The position numbers were made by a program, and so were the translations under genes. This document shows positions 1 through 11,271 of a stretch of 64,000 nucleotides of DNA, one piece after another. Origin of the DNA: Purshia tridentata (taxonomy: Eukaryota > Streptophyta > Magnoliopsida > Rosales > Rosaceae); contig QANT01005121.1 in the NCBI GenBank assembly GCA_003254885.1, forward strand, positions 18,501-82,500, written 5' to 3'. Below the pieces are notes generated by a model. It was not told the DNA's origin. It was given only the letters and a program-made list of their open reading frames with translations, and made no database searches. Every line of letters starts with the position of its first letter. The first letter of the stretch is position 1.

Positions 1-120
1 TTATATTTAGTAATTATGTGCTTGCTTTATTCCCTTCTTCGATTCACCTTGTCTAAATGGTATCAAATGTGAGAGAGAGAAAATGAAATATGCTACATTT
101 ATGGGATGATATAACTTTGG
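1..120. repeat. Segment shared with the right end of the window
   Basis: About 120 bases that closely resemble 63660-63800. Both contain a TTTAATTATGTG-like start, a CTTCxATTCAC motif, TATCAAATGTGAGAGAGAG, AAAATG, and a GGGxTGATATAA end. The right copy has an extra TA-repeat stretch in the middle. It may be a dispersed repeat end or the edge of a larger duplicated block. No coding potential is seen. Confidence 0.6.
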
Positions 121-1008
121 GAAAACTTTAGCAAACGAAGGTGACATTTAGGCCTTTTTGCAATTAATCAAGGATGTGACATTCAAAATGTTCTAATTGA
201 GAATTTCTCAAAGTGTTCTAATTGAGAGCTTCACTTTCACTTATGGTTCAATCAAGAATTTTCTTTGTCAACTCTGTCAAAGCTTTTGTTAAAATGGATC
301 ATGTGCTAAACATATGACTAATTTGTAAGGACAAAAAAGTCATTTCACCTAAAAATAAATAAATAAATGAATTTTAATAAGTAAAAAAAAAAAAAAAAAT
401 TTTTCCCTCCCTTCAATTCGCACCACCGCCAGCCCTGCACCATGCCGACCCATCATTCCCCCATCACCCAGCCCCACCCGCTATGAAAATCAACGACAGA
501 TGGGTTTGAGTTGTTGTGGGTACTCTAAAAAGAACAATGATTGTTGGTGGGTACAATCTAGAGATACAGGAGGGTTCAATATATTTTCAAGAAGTGTGGG
601 CACTACTTTTGGATGTGAGAAATGTGAATGCAACATCCCATTATTGTTTAGTAAATTGAGGCACAATTTTGTTACCAACAAAGGGTGTCCAGGACCCTTT
701 AGAAGAGTCTGTAAGAACCTAAGAAATCATCTCAGGCACATTGGAAAAATCAAAGTTCAAAGTAGAACTCTTTGGCTTTGTGCTAGACTTCTTTTGTTTA
801 TGGCTTCCAGAACCCTCCACAGACTGCCATAAACAATGCAGAGGGAAAAATAGTATTAAAAAAAGATGAAAGTGAATAATTTTAAGAGTCAATTACAAAT
901 AAATCAATGAAAATTTTTTATAGGACCCTTGTCCATCTGTTATTTAATTGCCTAAGCAGTAGTACTTTTTATTGATTAGTATACTCTTGTGAGATGTTAT
1001 TTTATTAA
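121..1008. other. Intergenic, no supported gene
   Basis: AT-rich sequence with an A-run near 390. Overlapping open frames on both strands at 490-832 (up to 110 codons) have no recognisable domain, no convincing start context and no splice structure, so I do not call them genes. They could be an old exon fragment. Confidence 0.5.
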
Positions 1009-1933
1009 GGGAAATTTTAGTCATACTTAACAATTTTCTTTTGATACCCAATGTATATTTTAAACTTGAATATATCATTTTATCCCTTAGTAAAATTACC
1101 AATAAAGACAAATTATTACTTTTAAAAAATCAAATTTTCTTTCCATACCCCCTAATACCCAACTCCTTTACCAGCCCTAACCCAACCATTCTCACTCATT
1201 CTCACTCTCACTCAATACCCAACTCCTTAACCAGCCCTAACCCAACCATTCTCACTCATCCTTACTTTCACTCACACCTTCTTTCACACTTACACTATCA
1301 AATATCAAACTAAATTCTAACATCAAAACAAGGGTTCTTAGACAGATAAATGGTAAAATTGTACCCAATAAGCCTCCAAATGAGGTATTCATGCATTTTG
1401 TGTAATTTTTCTGCATTTTTTTTCCATGTTTCAAACGTTTTAGAGATTTTCGGTTCACAACGTGTTCAGCAAACCAGAATTGAACACGACTACTGTTAGA
1501 GAGAACTAAATATTTGATGTTTATTTGGTTGGAGACAACCAAACATGACTACAATTTTAGTATCGGCTAACATAAACCGAACAAGTGAGAAATGTTTGGT
1601 TAATGCCAACCGAAGATTTGTGACGAACTCGGCACCAAAGCCGAATATGGCCTCCGACAGCATAAATGAATTCAACCCAAAAATTCAGTAAAACTCAAAC
1701 CAATAGATAAAATTTATATAAAAACAACAAACCCATCATAAAATACGGGTATGTGTGTAAAATTGTGGGTAAGGAGAGAAAATTAAAATAATGGGTTGAG
1801 TATCTATTAATAAGGTAATCTGGTAATTGGGGTTGGGTAAAATAAGAAAAAGCTATTTTGAAAAAGGTGGGTGTTGGGTAAATTAAGAAATTAGGTAACA
1901 AAAAAATATTGTTGGGTATAAATAGAAATTCTC
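1009..1933. mobile_element. Non-autonomous Mutator-like (MULE) element, 925 bp
   Basis: The ends form an imperfect terminal inverted repeat: the left end starts GGGAAATTTTAGTCATACTT and the reverse complement of the right end starts GAGAATTTCTATTTATACCC, with similarity continuing for about 60 bases. It is flanked by nearly identical 9-bp direct repeats, TTTTATTAA (1000-1008) and TTTTACTAA (1934-1942), the TSD length typical of Mutator-like elements. Inside, a 60-bp unit is repeated in tandem at 1154-1213 and 1214-1270. No transposase is seen, so movement would need a trans-acting MULE transposase. One mismatch in the TSD and eroded ends suggest an old insertion. Confidence 0.6.
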
Positions 1934-2123
1934 TTTTACTAAGGATAGGATTCCTTACATATGCTCTCAGTTGTTCTCATTTAGGGTTTTGTAGCCCTTT
2001 TGTCCTATTCTTGTATAAATATTCGCTACAGTATCCTCTTAACGGCTATGAATGAAGTATTTCTCTCCTTTAATTTCCTTTTCTGAAACTTTCTCCCTTT
2101 TTTAGCTCTGGTTCCTACCATTT

Positions 2124-2135
2124 TGGTATCAAAGC
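2124..2135 (+). other. Primer binding site (tRNA-iMet type)
   Basis: TGGTATCAAAGC differs at one base from TGGTATCAGAGC, the complement of the initiator methionine tRNA 3' end used by many plant LTR retrotransposons. It lies between the LTR-like sequence and the first gag-like ATG, which is the expected position. Confidence 0.7.
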
Positions 2136-3467
2136 TTGTTTTATGGGTACCTCGGGGCCCTCAAGCTTACCCATTAGTCAGTCTACCCCTGATGTTCCCT
2201 CTCAGTGCTATAGGTCCAAGAGGCCTTAAATTCTTTAACCTTCCAATGGGAGGAATTTGAAGCTAATTTCATATCTGACTTCGATAAGGCAATTGCGGCT
2301 TTAGCCTCTCACCAACATGAATTCCAAACCTCCATTCACCAGCAAAATGGCACATTTCAGCGCACCTTGCTGGAAACCTTCGCTTCAGCCTAGGGACAGA
2401 TGCATAGCCACGACTGGGTGGCCAGGCGACCCCCCAACCGCCGGACTGAGAAGCCTTGGGCTTCCCTTCTCTCTAGACGGCGACTCCCCAAGGTCTGCAG
2501 GGCGACGCCCCAACGTCGGACGGCGACCTCTTTCCCCTCAGCTTCCTCCCCTGTGCTTTAGCAGGACTGGTTTAGCCCACCTCCGCTATTCAGTTCTCTG
2601 CCTTTCAAAGCATTTGAACCACTAAATTTATCTAGTGATCTTAATAAGACCAACTCAGGAAGTAGTAATGATTGAAGCGGGAAAGGAAAAAAATTAAGCA
2701 TAGAAAAGAGATGGAGAGAGAGTGAAGGGAGAAAGACGGTGAACATGGTAACTAATAGCTTATCCTTAAAAAATAAAATTGGAAAAATAAAAGAGAGAAC
2801 TGCACGGCTACTAAAAGCAGATGATCTTGATCCTTTTAAAAAAATTATGTCTATCCTGTAAAATTTAAAATTATCTCTATATATACTTTTTTTTATTTGA
2901 AAAAATAGTGAGCTTTTTCATTTCTTACCAGCCATTGTTTTTGCCTTTGAAGCTCAATTTACTCGATTATGGCAAATGATCTCTCTGCATTTATTTCTTA
3001 TTCTCACATTTCTGGCCAAGTTTCAATATTTTGTTTTTAAAGTATATATTTTTAGTATGAACACATAATATATGTGTGTATGTGAACTAAAAAACCTGCT
3101 AAAACGACATCATTTTGAGTTATTTTGATCTAGGTGAGACGCCGTTTTGAATTATGATACTTAAAAAAAAAAAAAAGACATTAACTAAATACAAATCTAA
3201 ACCCCAATCCAATCCCAAAAATCAAATACAAACCCCACTATGCAATCTCCTACTTCCTCTCTCGCTTTCCCTCCCCTAGCCCAACAATCCCCCCGTCGGT
3301 CACCTGGCCGGCCCACTACCGCCATTTTACACCATGACCCCCCAGGTTAAGAATCCTGGATCCGTCCCTGCTTCAGCCCTCTCCCTTCCCTGCCGGTCTC
3401 TGCTACCCACACCTCATCCCTCACTTTTGGTTCACTTCCCTCTTCCTTTACTACCACTAACCCTATT

Positions 3468-3767
3468 TTGGGTTTCACCACCTCCACTGTTCCCCTGTCT
3501 CCATTTTCACCACCACCACCATATGTCGCTTCCTCTTACTCCACTATCATGGCTACTTCCGCCGCAACCCACTCCCCTTTCCAAAACTCTTTTCCTTACA
3601 CCCTGACTAGCCCTGGCTTTCCATTTCAACCTTTGCCCCAGATTGGTCCCTACCAGCTCACACCCTCACCACCATCCCTTAAACCCATACGATTTGACCT
3701 TCCTTGGTTTTTTGGTGACGACCCCCATGCTTGGATAGCCATGGCCTACGTTACAAGCAAAGGTTAA
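3468..3767 (+). pseudogene. gag-like fragment of the gypsy remnant
   Basis: A 99-codon frame, rich in Pro and Ser at its start, that ends with a motif of the type IRFDLPWFFGDDPHAWI. This resembles the start of the capsid region in plant Ty3/gypsy gag proteins (a DLPxFxGxDPxxWI pattern). The frame stops at 3767, well short of a full gag. A second frame at 3334-3606 overlaps it, indicating a frameshift or a shadow. Confidence 0.55.
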
Positions 3768-3799
3768 CTTGTAGTACCAAAAGATCAAGAACTTTGACT

Positions 3800-4550
3800 A
3801 CAAATCTTGTATGAAGCACATCCGACATGATTTTCTATGCACCATGGAATCCACAAGATGTATCAAGACATTAAGAAAACATATATGTTGGTGGAAATGA
3901 TTGGAAAGGGAAATTGTTCATTTTGTTCAACAATGTTTGGTCTATAAGCAAGTTGAAGCCAACCACCAAAAGTCAGCAGGTTTGCTTCAACCTTTACCAA
4001 TACCTGAGTGGAAATGAGAAAATATTAGCATGGATTTCATAACTGACTTGCCAAGGTCACTAAAGGAACACAACATCATTTGGGTTGTACAACCCAATAT
4101 TTGGTTGAATATGTGCAACAATGGTTATCAGAGAAATATTGGGATGGTGAAGCTTTGTATGGACAACCATGCATATCACCACTATGTTGGGTTGAGTCAG
4201 AAAAATGAGTACGTTATGCTAGAACACGCATAAGTGATTTAGGAAACCACTGAGAAGGTGAAAGTAATACAAAATTGATTAAGGACTGCCCAAAGTCATG
4301 ATAAGTCTTATGCTGATCAACCACGAAAGCCGCTCGAATTCCAAGTCGGGGACTTTGTATTCCTCAGAGTTAATTAGTCCTCATAATTCAAGGAATGGTT
4401 GTTTCAAAGGCCGAGGAAAGTTGGCTCCTCCTTACGTTGGGCCATTCAAAATCATTAAGCATATTAGGCCAGTTTCTTATAGGCATGAGTTACCCGCACA
4501 CTTGTCATACATACAGATTGAGAGTGTTCATGGATTCAGTGTTTGTGAGG
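3800..4550 (+). pseudogene. Decayed pol/integrase fragment of the gypsy remnant
   Basis: Across shifted frames one can read an H2C2 zinc-binding region (HHG...), a CLVYKQVEA segment in which the second cysteine of the usual CxxC is a tyrosine, and then PEWK followed by a stop codon where a Trp codon is expected. Next comes MDFITDLPRS, matching the MDFIxxLP motif around the first catalytic Asp of the integrase DDE core. Further on (4298-4550) a GPFKIIKHI-type segment resembles the C-terminal integrase region. The catalytic core between is missing. It cannot encode a functional integrase. Confidence 0.7.
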
Positions 4551-4600
4551 GAAGCTTATTAATCTTTAGGGTTCTTACATGCATGTTTGATGGATTTCAG

Positions 4601-7245
4601 GGTTGTTCTAAGCTATTAATAAATGTCTGGGGATTCTATGTATGGAAGTCATAATAAGGTATAGCTAGAGAGCAAATGATTCAAATGAGAGAGAGATCGA
4701 ACAAGTCTTGCGTGTTTTAAAACCATGCCAAAATCATAACTAAATTAATTATTTTTCGAATAGATCTTTTGTAAAACCCAAAATTTCATATTAAGGGCAT
4801 AATTGTCCAAATTCTTAAATAATTCATCCATAATAGATTTAGGTTTGAAAAATGTTTCGAGAATTCCTATGGGCTCCTCTTGCCTTGTACCATTTTTTTA
4901 TCGCCTCAACTTTAAATTTTGAGTTTCTAAAATTTATTCAATTTATTTTAGCTGTTTCTAAATAATTCTCAATAATTCCATTATATCCATTATGACTTCA
5001 AGTGATTCACCAAAAACCCTTGTAATCTCAAATAAATTTCTAGAAATCTCCAATCATTTCTAGAGTCCCACAACTCAACTTTCCTTTAAGCTTGAGTCGG
5101 GAGGGTTTGTGAGTTCTTTTAGCAAAACTCAAAACCCAAATATGGTGTGTACTTTCTTGGAAAAATCTCAAGTGACATTTTTGGTGCAACTTGCTTGTTA
5201 TAATCGAACCTAGAAGTGACCATTGGTGGAGCTTGTAATCTTGGACCCAGCTACAACGGTGAGCTTCTTGCTTCTCTTTATATGCTTAATTGCTTAATAG
5301 TTACTTCAATTTTCTATAACGTACAACTAGATCTAAGTTTACAAAGGAAGATCCTAATGTTTAAAACTTACTTCCACTTGAAAAAACCCCATTTTATGGT
5401 TTAATCAAACATGGGATCCATTCCTGTCATTCACAATACACTATGCTTAATAAAAAGAAACAATATTTATAAATGTTTTTATTTAAATTATGAATTTTAT
5501 AAACTGTTCTACCTAATCAAAAGACACAATATTTATAAATATTTTTATTTAAATTATGAGTTTTTTTTTTTCTACCAATGGTTACTTCACATTGAGGAAT
5601 TGACTCCGTTGTGGAACTCTTAAATTTACTTTATATGTACACTAAAGTCAATCTAATATTGAAAATACAAATAAAGTAAATTTTTCACCATTATAAGTCT
5701 CTAATCATATTAATCCAAAGGGTGTTTCACAAACTGGTCCAATTTTCCTCCCTTATACTGATACTTTAATGTTTTTTTATTTTTAATTGAGGTCCAAAAA
5801 TATTGTCTAGATGTTTTTAGATTAAAAATGTGTAATATTATCATAAAATTAATGATATTTAAATCTTAATATTATCCTAGTATTATCATAATATGATCAT
5901 AGTTTTATATTACCTCAATATTACACTATTATCATATTTTATTATCCTAGAATTAATTGTGGGATATAATTGTATCAAACGAATGATCGAATCTCGTTTG
6001 TATATTTCGATTCTACCAATCGATCATGGGCTTTAGTTTATCTGCTTTTATGTTAAGGTTTAGTTATGAGATGTTGGGTGGAATCCATGTTATAACCTAT
6101 GAGGCGATGATGTGAAAAGATGAATTTACTTTCAAAACTCGGGAAAGGAAGCAGGTATTAGTACAATTGAAATGTACCTATATATATACTTTTTTTTCTT
6201 ACTTGTGAGTTAATGCATTTGTTTGATAGTTGTATAATTTAAATGGATTTTATCTTTTATTAATTTAAATTAAAAAACATAAAAAGATAATGTCTTAATT
6301 AAAAGTGTAAAAAATTAAAAATGTCATAATAGATATTATATTTTATAATTTTTAAAATAATTTCCTATTCATTATCTAAATTTTAAGAAATAATATGAGT
6401 CAAAATTTTAAAAAGTCTATTTTTTGGACTTTAGCTTAAAATATTGGATTTAAGCATCAATCTAAATTCTATATGTATGGTTTTAGTCCGAATGACCATC
6501 CAATATTAGACACTGACCGACTGTCTAATATGCACACTACCTAACAGTGTCTAATATATGTTTTCAAAACTGTGCAACAATTTCAAATTTAAAATCGGCA
6601 TATTTATGTTTTTTAAACTGGGCAACAATTTTCAATTAAAAAACAGTGTCTAATATGTACATTACATGTGCCTAATATGCATCTTAAACAAACAAAATGA
6701 TAAAAGGAAAAAGCTTGCACGTCGATGCAGTTAAAAAAGGGATAAAAGAAAAAAAAAAAAACTAACACGTTGTTGATATGCATATCTTAAACAAGGGGAT
6801 GAAGAGAAACAAGATGAAAGGAATTAAAAAAGAAAAAAATGAAAAAAAATTTGCTATAGGTAAAAAAAAAAAATGACGTGTTGCTGATGTCAGTATTACT
6901 TATTTTTTAATTTTACTTTGGACATGTGTCAGTTTTTGATTAGTTGTTGACCTTTTTGTAATTTTTAAAATTATGATATATTGCTGACATCATCGATAGG
7001 TAAGCATTGATTGGACTTTTTGTAACTTTTTGAAATTTCCATACGCTAGTTATGTTAGTGGTAGTGGTTGTAAATTCTATTATGTGTTATGTCCTCTTTT
7101 GTAAAATGCATAAGTTCATTTATTACAAATAGGTCAATGATGATTATTTTTGGATTTCAAAATTTTTCATTGACCTATTTGTAATTTTGAAATATTTTAT
7201 TGACTTTTTGTAATTTGCCTAAAAAAAACCTAATTAAGATATATA
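4601..7245. other. AT-rich intergenic sequence
   Basis: No gene supported. A direct repeat of about 42 bases containing CAATATTTATAAAT occurs near 5452-5490 and 5525-5562. Around 6500-6680 phrases such as CAGTGTCTAATATG recur irregularly. Short open frames at 5216-5404 and 5411-5623 are made of this low-complexity sequence. Confidence 0.6.
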
Positions 7246-7640
7246 TATAGACACCTTCAAGTGTGTGATTCTACATTTAAACTTATTTGTGGGATCCCTT
7301 ATGGACCCACTATACATTGTATTTCGATAATTGGAACCGTCTACTTTTTTGGTCTCCATTGAATGATCGTGCTTGCAAAAAATTAGATTAATCGGAGACC
7401 ATTTGATCGTTGATTCAATGATCATAATTTCAAGTGTTTATCAAAATATTTTGTTCATCTATTTATTTGATCAAAGTTTGATAGCTTAATGATTTTCGAT
7501 TTGCTTAATTTTTTGCAGGGGTGATATTTGAATATAGACTTAAAAAATAGATGGTTAATTCGAATCGTTTAAATATCCTATGGAATGAGTCCTATGAGGA
7601 ATTTCATAAATATGAGATCCCACATTTGAAATGGCCTATA
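7246..7640. mobile_element. MITE inserted in a TA repeat (family M, copy 1)
   Basis: Terminal inverted repeats of about 25 bases: the left end starts TATAGACACCTTCAAGTGTG and the reverse complement of the right end starts TATAGGCCATTTCAAATGTG. Both flanks are TA dinucleotide runs. The right half is nearly identical to 11050-11271, and a third member lies at 33164-33531. No coding capacity. A TA-repeat target resembles what is described for Micron-type MITEs in grasses, but the superfamily is not clear from sequence alone. Confidence 0.65.
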
Positions 7641-7776
7641 TATATATAACTTTATTAAAGTTAATTAGCATGCATGTTTTTATCTTTTATTTTTTATTTC
7701 ATTTTGGAGTTAATTCAAAGTTGCAACCTCTCTAACATTGTGAAGAAATACCACTAGGTAGTTGGCATTTAATTTA

Positions 7777-8904
7777 CAGAAAACTAGACATTAATCCATT
7801 GATAAGTTCAAGTTTAGATTAACACCTGATGTAAGATCAAAAATTGAATTTAGTCCTTTGACTCTACGTCCATGTCAGCGTACATATTCCACATCAGATT
7901 TTTATTTTTTAATAATATTTTTGGTTTCCCTCTTCCTATAATACCCTTGTGATAATTTTTTTTATTTTCATAATTAATTTCACTCAAAATTCAAAATGAA
8001 TTTACATTTATTTGGTTTCTTAGATTTAGAGGCTTAATTAAGATGTTTGTCTGTAAATTGATTGTTTTTCTCTTTCTAATATAAGTCCAGATTTTAATAC
8101 ACCATTTTAATATATATTTAATTGACCTTAATATTATTTACATACAAAACCTTAGCTCCCACAAAATCAACCCAACCTGTAATTAATTACTCCAGCTGCA
8201 ATATCCTAAATTTTCTCAAAAGATTTAAAACATGAAATTTAACATGGTAATCTTGGTTTAAAGAGAGAGGAGGGAGAATGCTTTGGATTCATAGACAACA
8301 TGGATCCAATGGGGTGCCTGTGTAGATACTTTAATTGTGTTTGTTGTGTAGGTATTTTAATTGGGGTTGTTGTTATATAAATACACTAGTATAGGTACGC
8401 TAACAAGACACACTAGTGTAGGTACGCTAATAGGAACAGTATAGGCTAGGTATGCTAAAAGGTACACTAGTATATGTATTTTATTTAGGTATGTTCTTTA
8501 AGTACTTTATTTTAATCATTTTTTTTAGTACATTTCTTGTATTTTATTTTTACTTTATTTATTTCTCTCGTTTTATACATAATAATTCTTAATCTTGATA
8601 ATTAATTTTGTCTTTGGTAACTTTGCTTTTTGAAGTATAATATTTTGCATCATTATAGGAGTCAATCAAGACAAATCAATCTTAAATTGGCTCTTACAAA
8701 TGGAGAATATACAAAATTAAATATTTAAACACAAGGGTATTTTGAGAACAAATAAAATAATAAAAATAATAAAAAATAAATAAATATGAACTGTAATATG
8801 AAGGCTGATGTGGAAATAGTCAAAGGACTAAAATCAATTTCTAATTTTACATCAGGTCTTATTTAATTTTTAATCTTATTGAAGGACTAAGATCTAAAAG
8901 CCTC
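7777..8904. mobile_element. Non-autonomous Mutator-like element, 1128 bp
   Basis: Flanked by perfect 9-bp direct repeats TTTAATTTA (7768-7776 and 8905-8913). The inverted ends are long but eroded. The clearest part is ACCTGATGTAA followed by TTTAGTCCTTTGACT near 7828-7862, mirrored near 8820-8857, and the outermost bases also match (TAGAxxTTAxTCC). Short tandem copies of ACTAGTxTAGGTACGCTAA lie at 8385-8470. No open reading frame of note. Perfect TSDs with eroded TIRs give a medium-confidence MULE call. Confidence 0.65.
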
Positions 8905-9042
8905 TTTAATTTATTTAAATCAACATTGTTTTTGACCAATATTTTATAAGCTAAGTTGAAAATAAGGAAAATAAAATGAATAAATTTGAAACGATTGACC
9001 ATTAGAGTATGTCAAAAGTGTATGCACCCTAAAACACCTAAG

Positions 9043-9050
9043 TATATATT
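9043..9050 (+). promoter_or_regulatory. Putative TATA box of the 9102 gene
   Basis: TATATATT about 52 bases upstream of the ATG at 9102, followed by an A-rich leader typical of a short plant 5' UTR. Transcription starting about 30 bases downstream would give a leader of roughly 25 nt. Inferred from position only. Confidence 0.4.
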
Positions 9051-9101
9051 TAAATTGGCAACAACAAACATTTCAAAAAAAAACACAAAGGGCAAAAAAC
9101 A

Positions 9102-9458
9102 ATGGAGGAAAATCATTGGAGACTAGTTATTGTAAAAATATTGGGATGGATGACTCTTATCCTAGTTGGAGTTCAAGCACAAGATGCTCCCTCTACCTCT
9201 TCCTCTCCCTCTGCTTCTCTTTCATTTCTCCCTCATGATCTCCTTTCACCATCTTCAGTTGATGGAATATCAACCCCTCTTCGTTTATTGAAAAATTATA
9301 GCCCAGAATTTTATAAGCATGTTCAGTTCTTGAGAATGCACAACCATAAAGATTTTGATTGTCTGGTTTTTACGGCTCTACCTTGTAAAATCCATAAAGA
9401 TTGGGAGACATGTATGATAAATCATTTCGAACATTGTCTTCATAAACATCATCCATGA
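9102..9458 (+). CDS. Small secreted four-cysteine peptide, unknown family
   Basis: A 118-residue frame starting in a good plant context (AACAATGGAG). The N-terminus is a convincing signal peptide: basic start, hydrophobic stretch at about residues 8-24, likely cleavage after Ala26 (VQA|QD). A Ser/Pro-rich linker follows (about 28-50). The C-terminal third holds all four cysteines, Cys87, Cys95, Cys104 and Cys112, spaced x7, x8, x7, with a His-rich tail (HKHHP). This suggests an exported precursor with a disulfide-bonded C-terminal module, perhaps a signalling or defence peptide, but I do not recognise the family. It is single-exon, and an AATAAA-like element lies downstream at about 9510. Codon use is not distinctive, so a chance ORF cannot be fully excluded. 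Confidence 0.5.
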   Translation: MEENHWRLVIVKILGWMTLILVGVQAQDAPSTSSSPSASLSFLPHDLLSPSSVDGISTPLRLLKNYSPEFYKHVQFLRMHNHKDFDCLVFTALPCKIHKDWETCMINHFEHCLHKHHP

Positions 9459-10030
9459 GAAAGCTTTGGATTTAATACGAATATTTGTACTCTTATACTT
9501 CTGCATAGAAATAAATATAATATAGTATTACATATGTAGATTATAGAAAACATAAATGCATATTTATACTATCACTTATGCATATAATTCCCTGAATTAA
9601 ACATACTTCAAATGGGCTTTAAGTACTACGCCAAATTATTTGAATTATCATTATTAATTATATTAATAATAATAATTATCAGTTTAGGTAGTAAATACAC
9701 ATGTACGTACCCTAGAACACCTTATGAGACATTATATAAATAGTTTCATCTGTCGGAAAAAAAAATATATAAATAGTTTAATATTTTTAATGTGCTCATA
9801 ACTTTTTAAGTGATAGGATAAATTAGGGTCTCATCCACATGTTGTTTGATTTTAGTATTTAAATTTGATGACTTAATTAATTATGATCTAAGTCCTTTGT
9901 TAACTTCTTGAGCCATTTTTTTTTTCTTATTTATAATCTCACTTTGTGCAATACCCACCTTGTCCTTGGAATATGAATAGGGGAATTATTTAGGCATGTT
10001 GTTTAATTTATAGGACTGGATTCGTGTTGT
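9459..10030. other. 3' flank of the secreted-peptide gene
   Basis: Polyadenylation-type AATAAA sequence lies near 9510. At 9705-9745 a stretch with CCCTAGAACACCTTATGAG and TATATAAATAG resembles the promoter-proximal stretch of the upstream gene (CCCTAAAACACCTAAGTATA at about 9027), but no peptide ORF follows it. Otherwise AT-rich with no gene. Confidence 0.45.
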
Positions 10031-10970
10031 TGTTTTCTTATAGTAAATTAATTAACATAAATACTTACCAAAGTTCTAAGTTTACTCGCAAGTGTACAAA
10101 TTGCATAGTAGCAAATGGTGCAAATAATGATGTTGATCTCACAAGAAATGGATTTAGTACCAATAAACTAACTCAACTTGACATATTATAAAAACACAAA
10201 CAAACACACAGATAGGGGGTTATAGGGTTTGAAAACATTAATAAAAATGTCTGTGCACATACACACACTTCATAGCATTGTTAAGAACTCAGAATTCACC
10301 ACCTATTAAGAGATTACAACTATTATGGTGATATACAATTCAATATGAATACACACAATAAAGTTGACTACTAAAAGTTTTGACTATTACATTTTAGCAT
10401 TTTATTCCTTTATTTCATAACTAGGAGTTTTCGGCGTCCCTAATCAGTTAACTTATACGTTCCAAAAGCTAATATACGGCAATTGTTATCCATGTAAGAG
10501 TCATTAAATTCTTGGGGAATGCCATATACATAGAGCACATGAACTACTTATCACAACTTATGACGTCTAAGAAATCTATTACGATGATATTTTTTTAAGG
10601 CATCATATGTTAACCATTGAAATTATCATCCTTTTAAGCTTATTTAATTCCATAATATTAACTTGATGCAAACTTCCCTACGGTGGCAATTCTAAGAGAT
10701 AATAAAGATTTATTGCATGCAAACATTATATTAAATCACGTGGCCTTCCACTTAACAATGAAAAACTCAAAACATAAAGAAAACCAAAAGAAAAACTATT
10801 ATTAAATCAATAATCATTTTTGAACATTAATTAAACTAAAAAAAAAAGGAAAAAAAAGGGAAAAAAAAGAAGAAAAACTCATGGGAAATCTGCAACTAGG
10901 CTTGGGGCAGCATGGTGCTTGTGCCCAAGCCTGGTGCTCCTTCTCTCTTGCACCTCCCTCTCTTTAAGAT
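10031..10970 (-). mobile_element. Degraded LTR fragment, minus orientation
   Basis: The reverse complement of 10031-10140 matches the 3' end of the solo LTR at 34222-36172: both share CACTTGCGAGTAAACTTAGAA, then a TATTTAT stretch, then AAGAAAACA and a CAACA end. This suggests an LTR of the same broad group lying in reverse. The body has diverged and the other terminus was not located; the sequence runs into MITE copy 2. No coding sequence. Confidence 0.45.
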
Positions 10971-10974
10971 TTTT

Positions 10975-11271
10975 GAATTAATCAAATAAATAGACGAACA
11001 AAATATTTCAATAAACACTTGAAACTATGATCATTTAATTAACCGTTGATTAAATGATCACAGTTCAAGTGTTTAATGAAATATTTTGTTCATCTATTTA
11101 TTTGATCAAAGTTTGATAGCTTAAAGGTTTCTGATTTGCTTAATTTTTTGCAAGGTTGATATTTGAATATAGACTTAAAAAATAGAAGGTTCGGATCGTT
11201 TAAATACCCTATAAAATAGGCCCCCATGAGGAATCCCATATATATGAGATCCCACACTTAAAGGGGCCTGT
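10975..11271. mobile_element. Rearranged MITE with an internal hairpin (family M, copy 2)
   Basis: The right half (11050-11271) is nearly identical to the right half of copy 1 and ends in the family terminus (reverse complement ACAGGCCCCTTTAAGTGTGG) beside a TA repeat. The left half is replaced by an inverted copy of internal sequence: 10975-11040 is a near-perfect reverse complement of 11050-11113. The arms are about 65 bases with a loop of about 8 bases, so the transcript would fold into a strong hairpin. Confidence 0.6.

Larger units (their letters stand above)
1943..4600 (+). mobile_element. Decayed Ty3/gypsy LTR retrotransposon remnant
   Basis: The order LTR-like end, primer binding site, gag-like region, integrase-like region is preserved on the plus strand. 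The LTR-like stretch (about 1943-2120) holds a TATAAATATT motif. A primer-binding-site match to initiator tRNA-Met follows at 2124-2135, then a short gag-like frame from ATG 2143 that stops after 28 codons. A proline-rich gag-like segment lies at 3468-3767 and integrase-type segments lie between about 3800 and 4550. Reverse transcriptase and RNase H are missing and frames carry stops and shifts. The stretch 2640-3330 looks foreign to the element and may be a later insertion or deletion scar. No 3' LTR was found. Confidence 0.7.

Noticed and set aside
490-832. Overlapping ORFs on both strands
   Set aside because: No recognised domain and no supporting gene structure; kept only as intergenic text.
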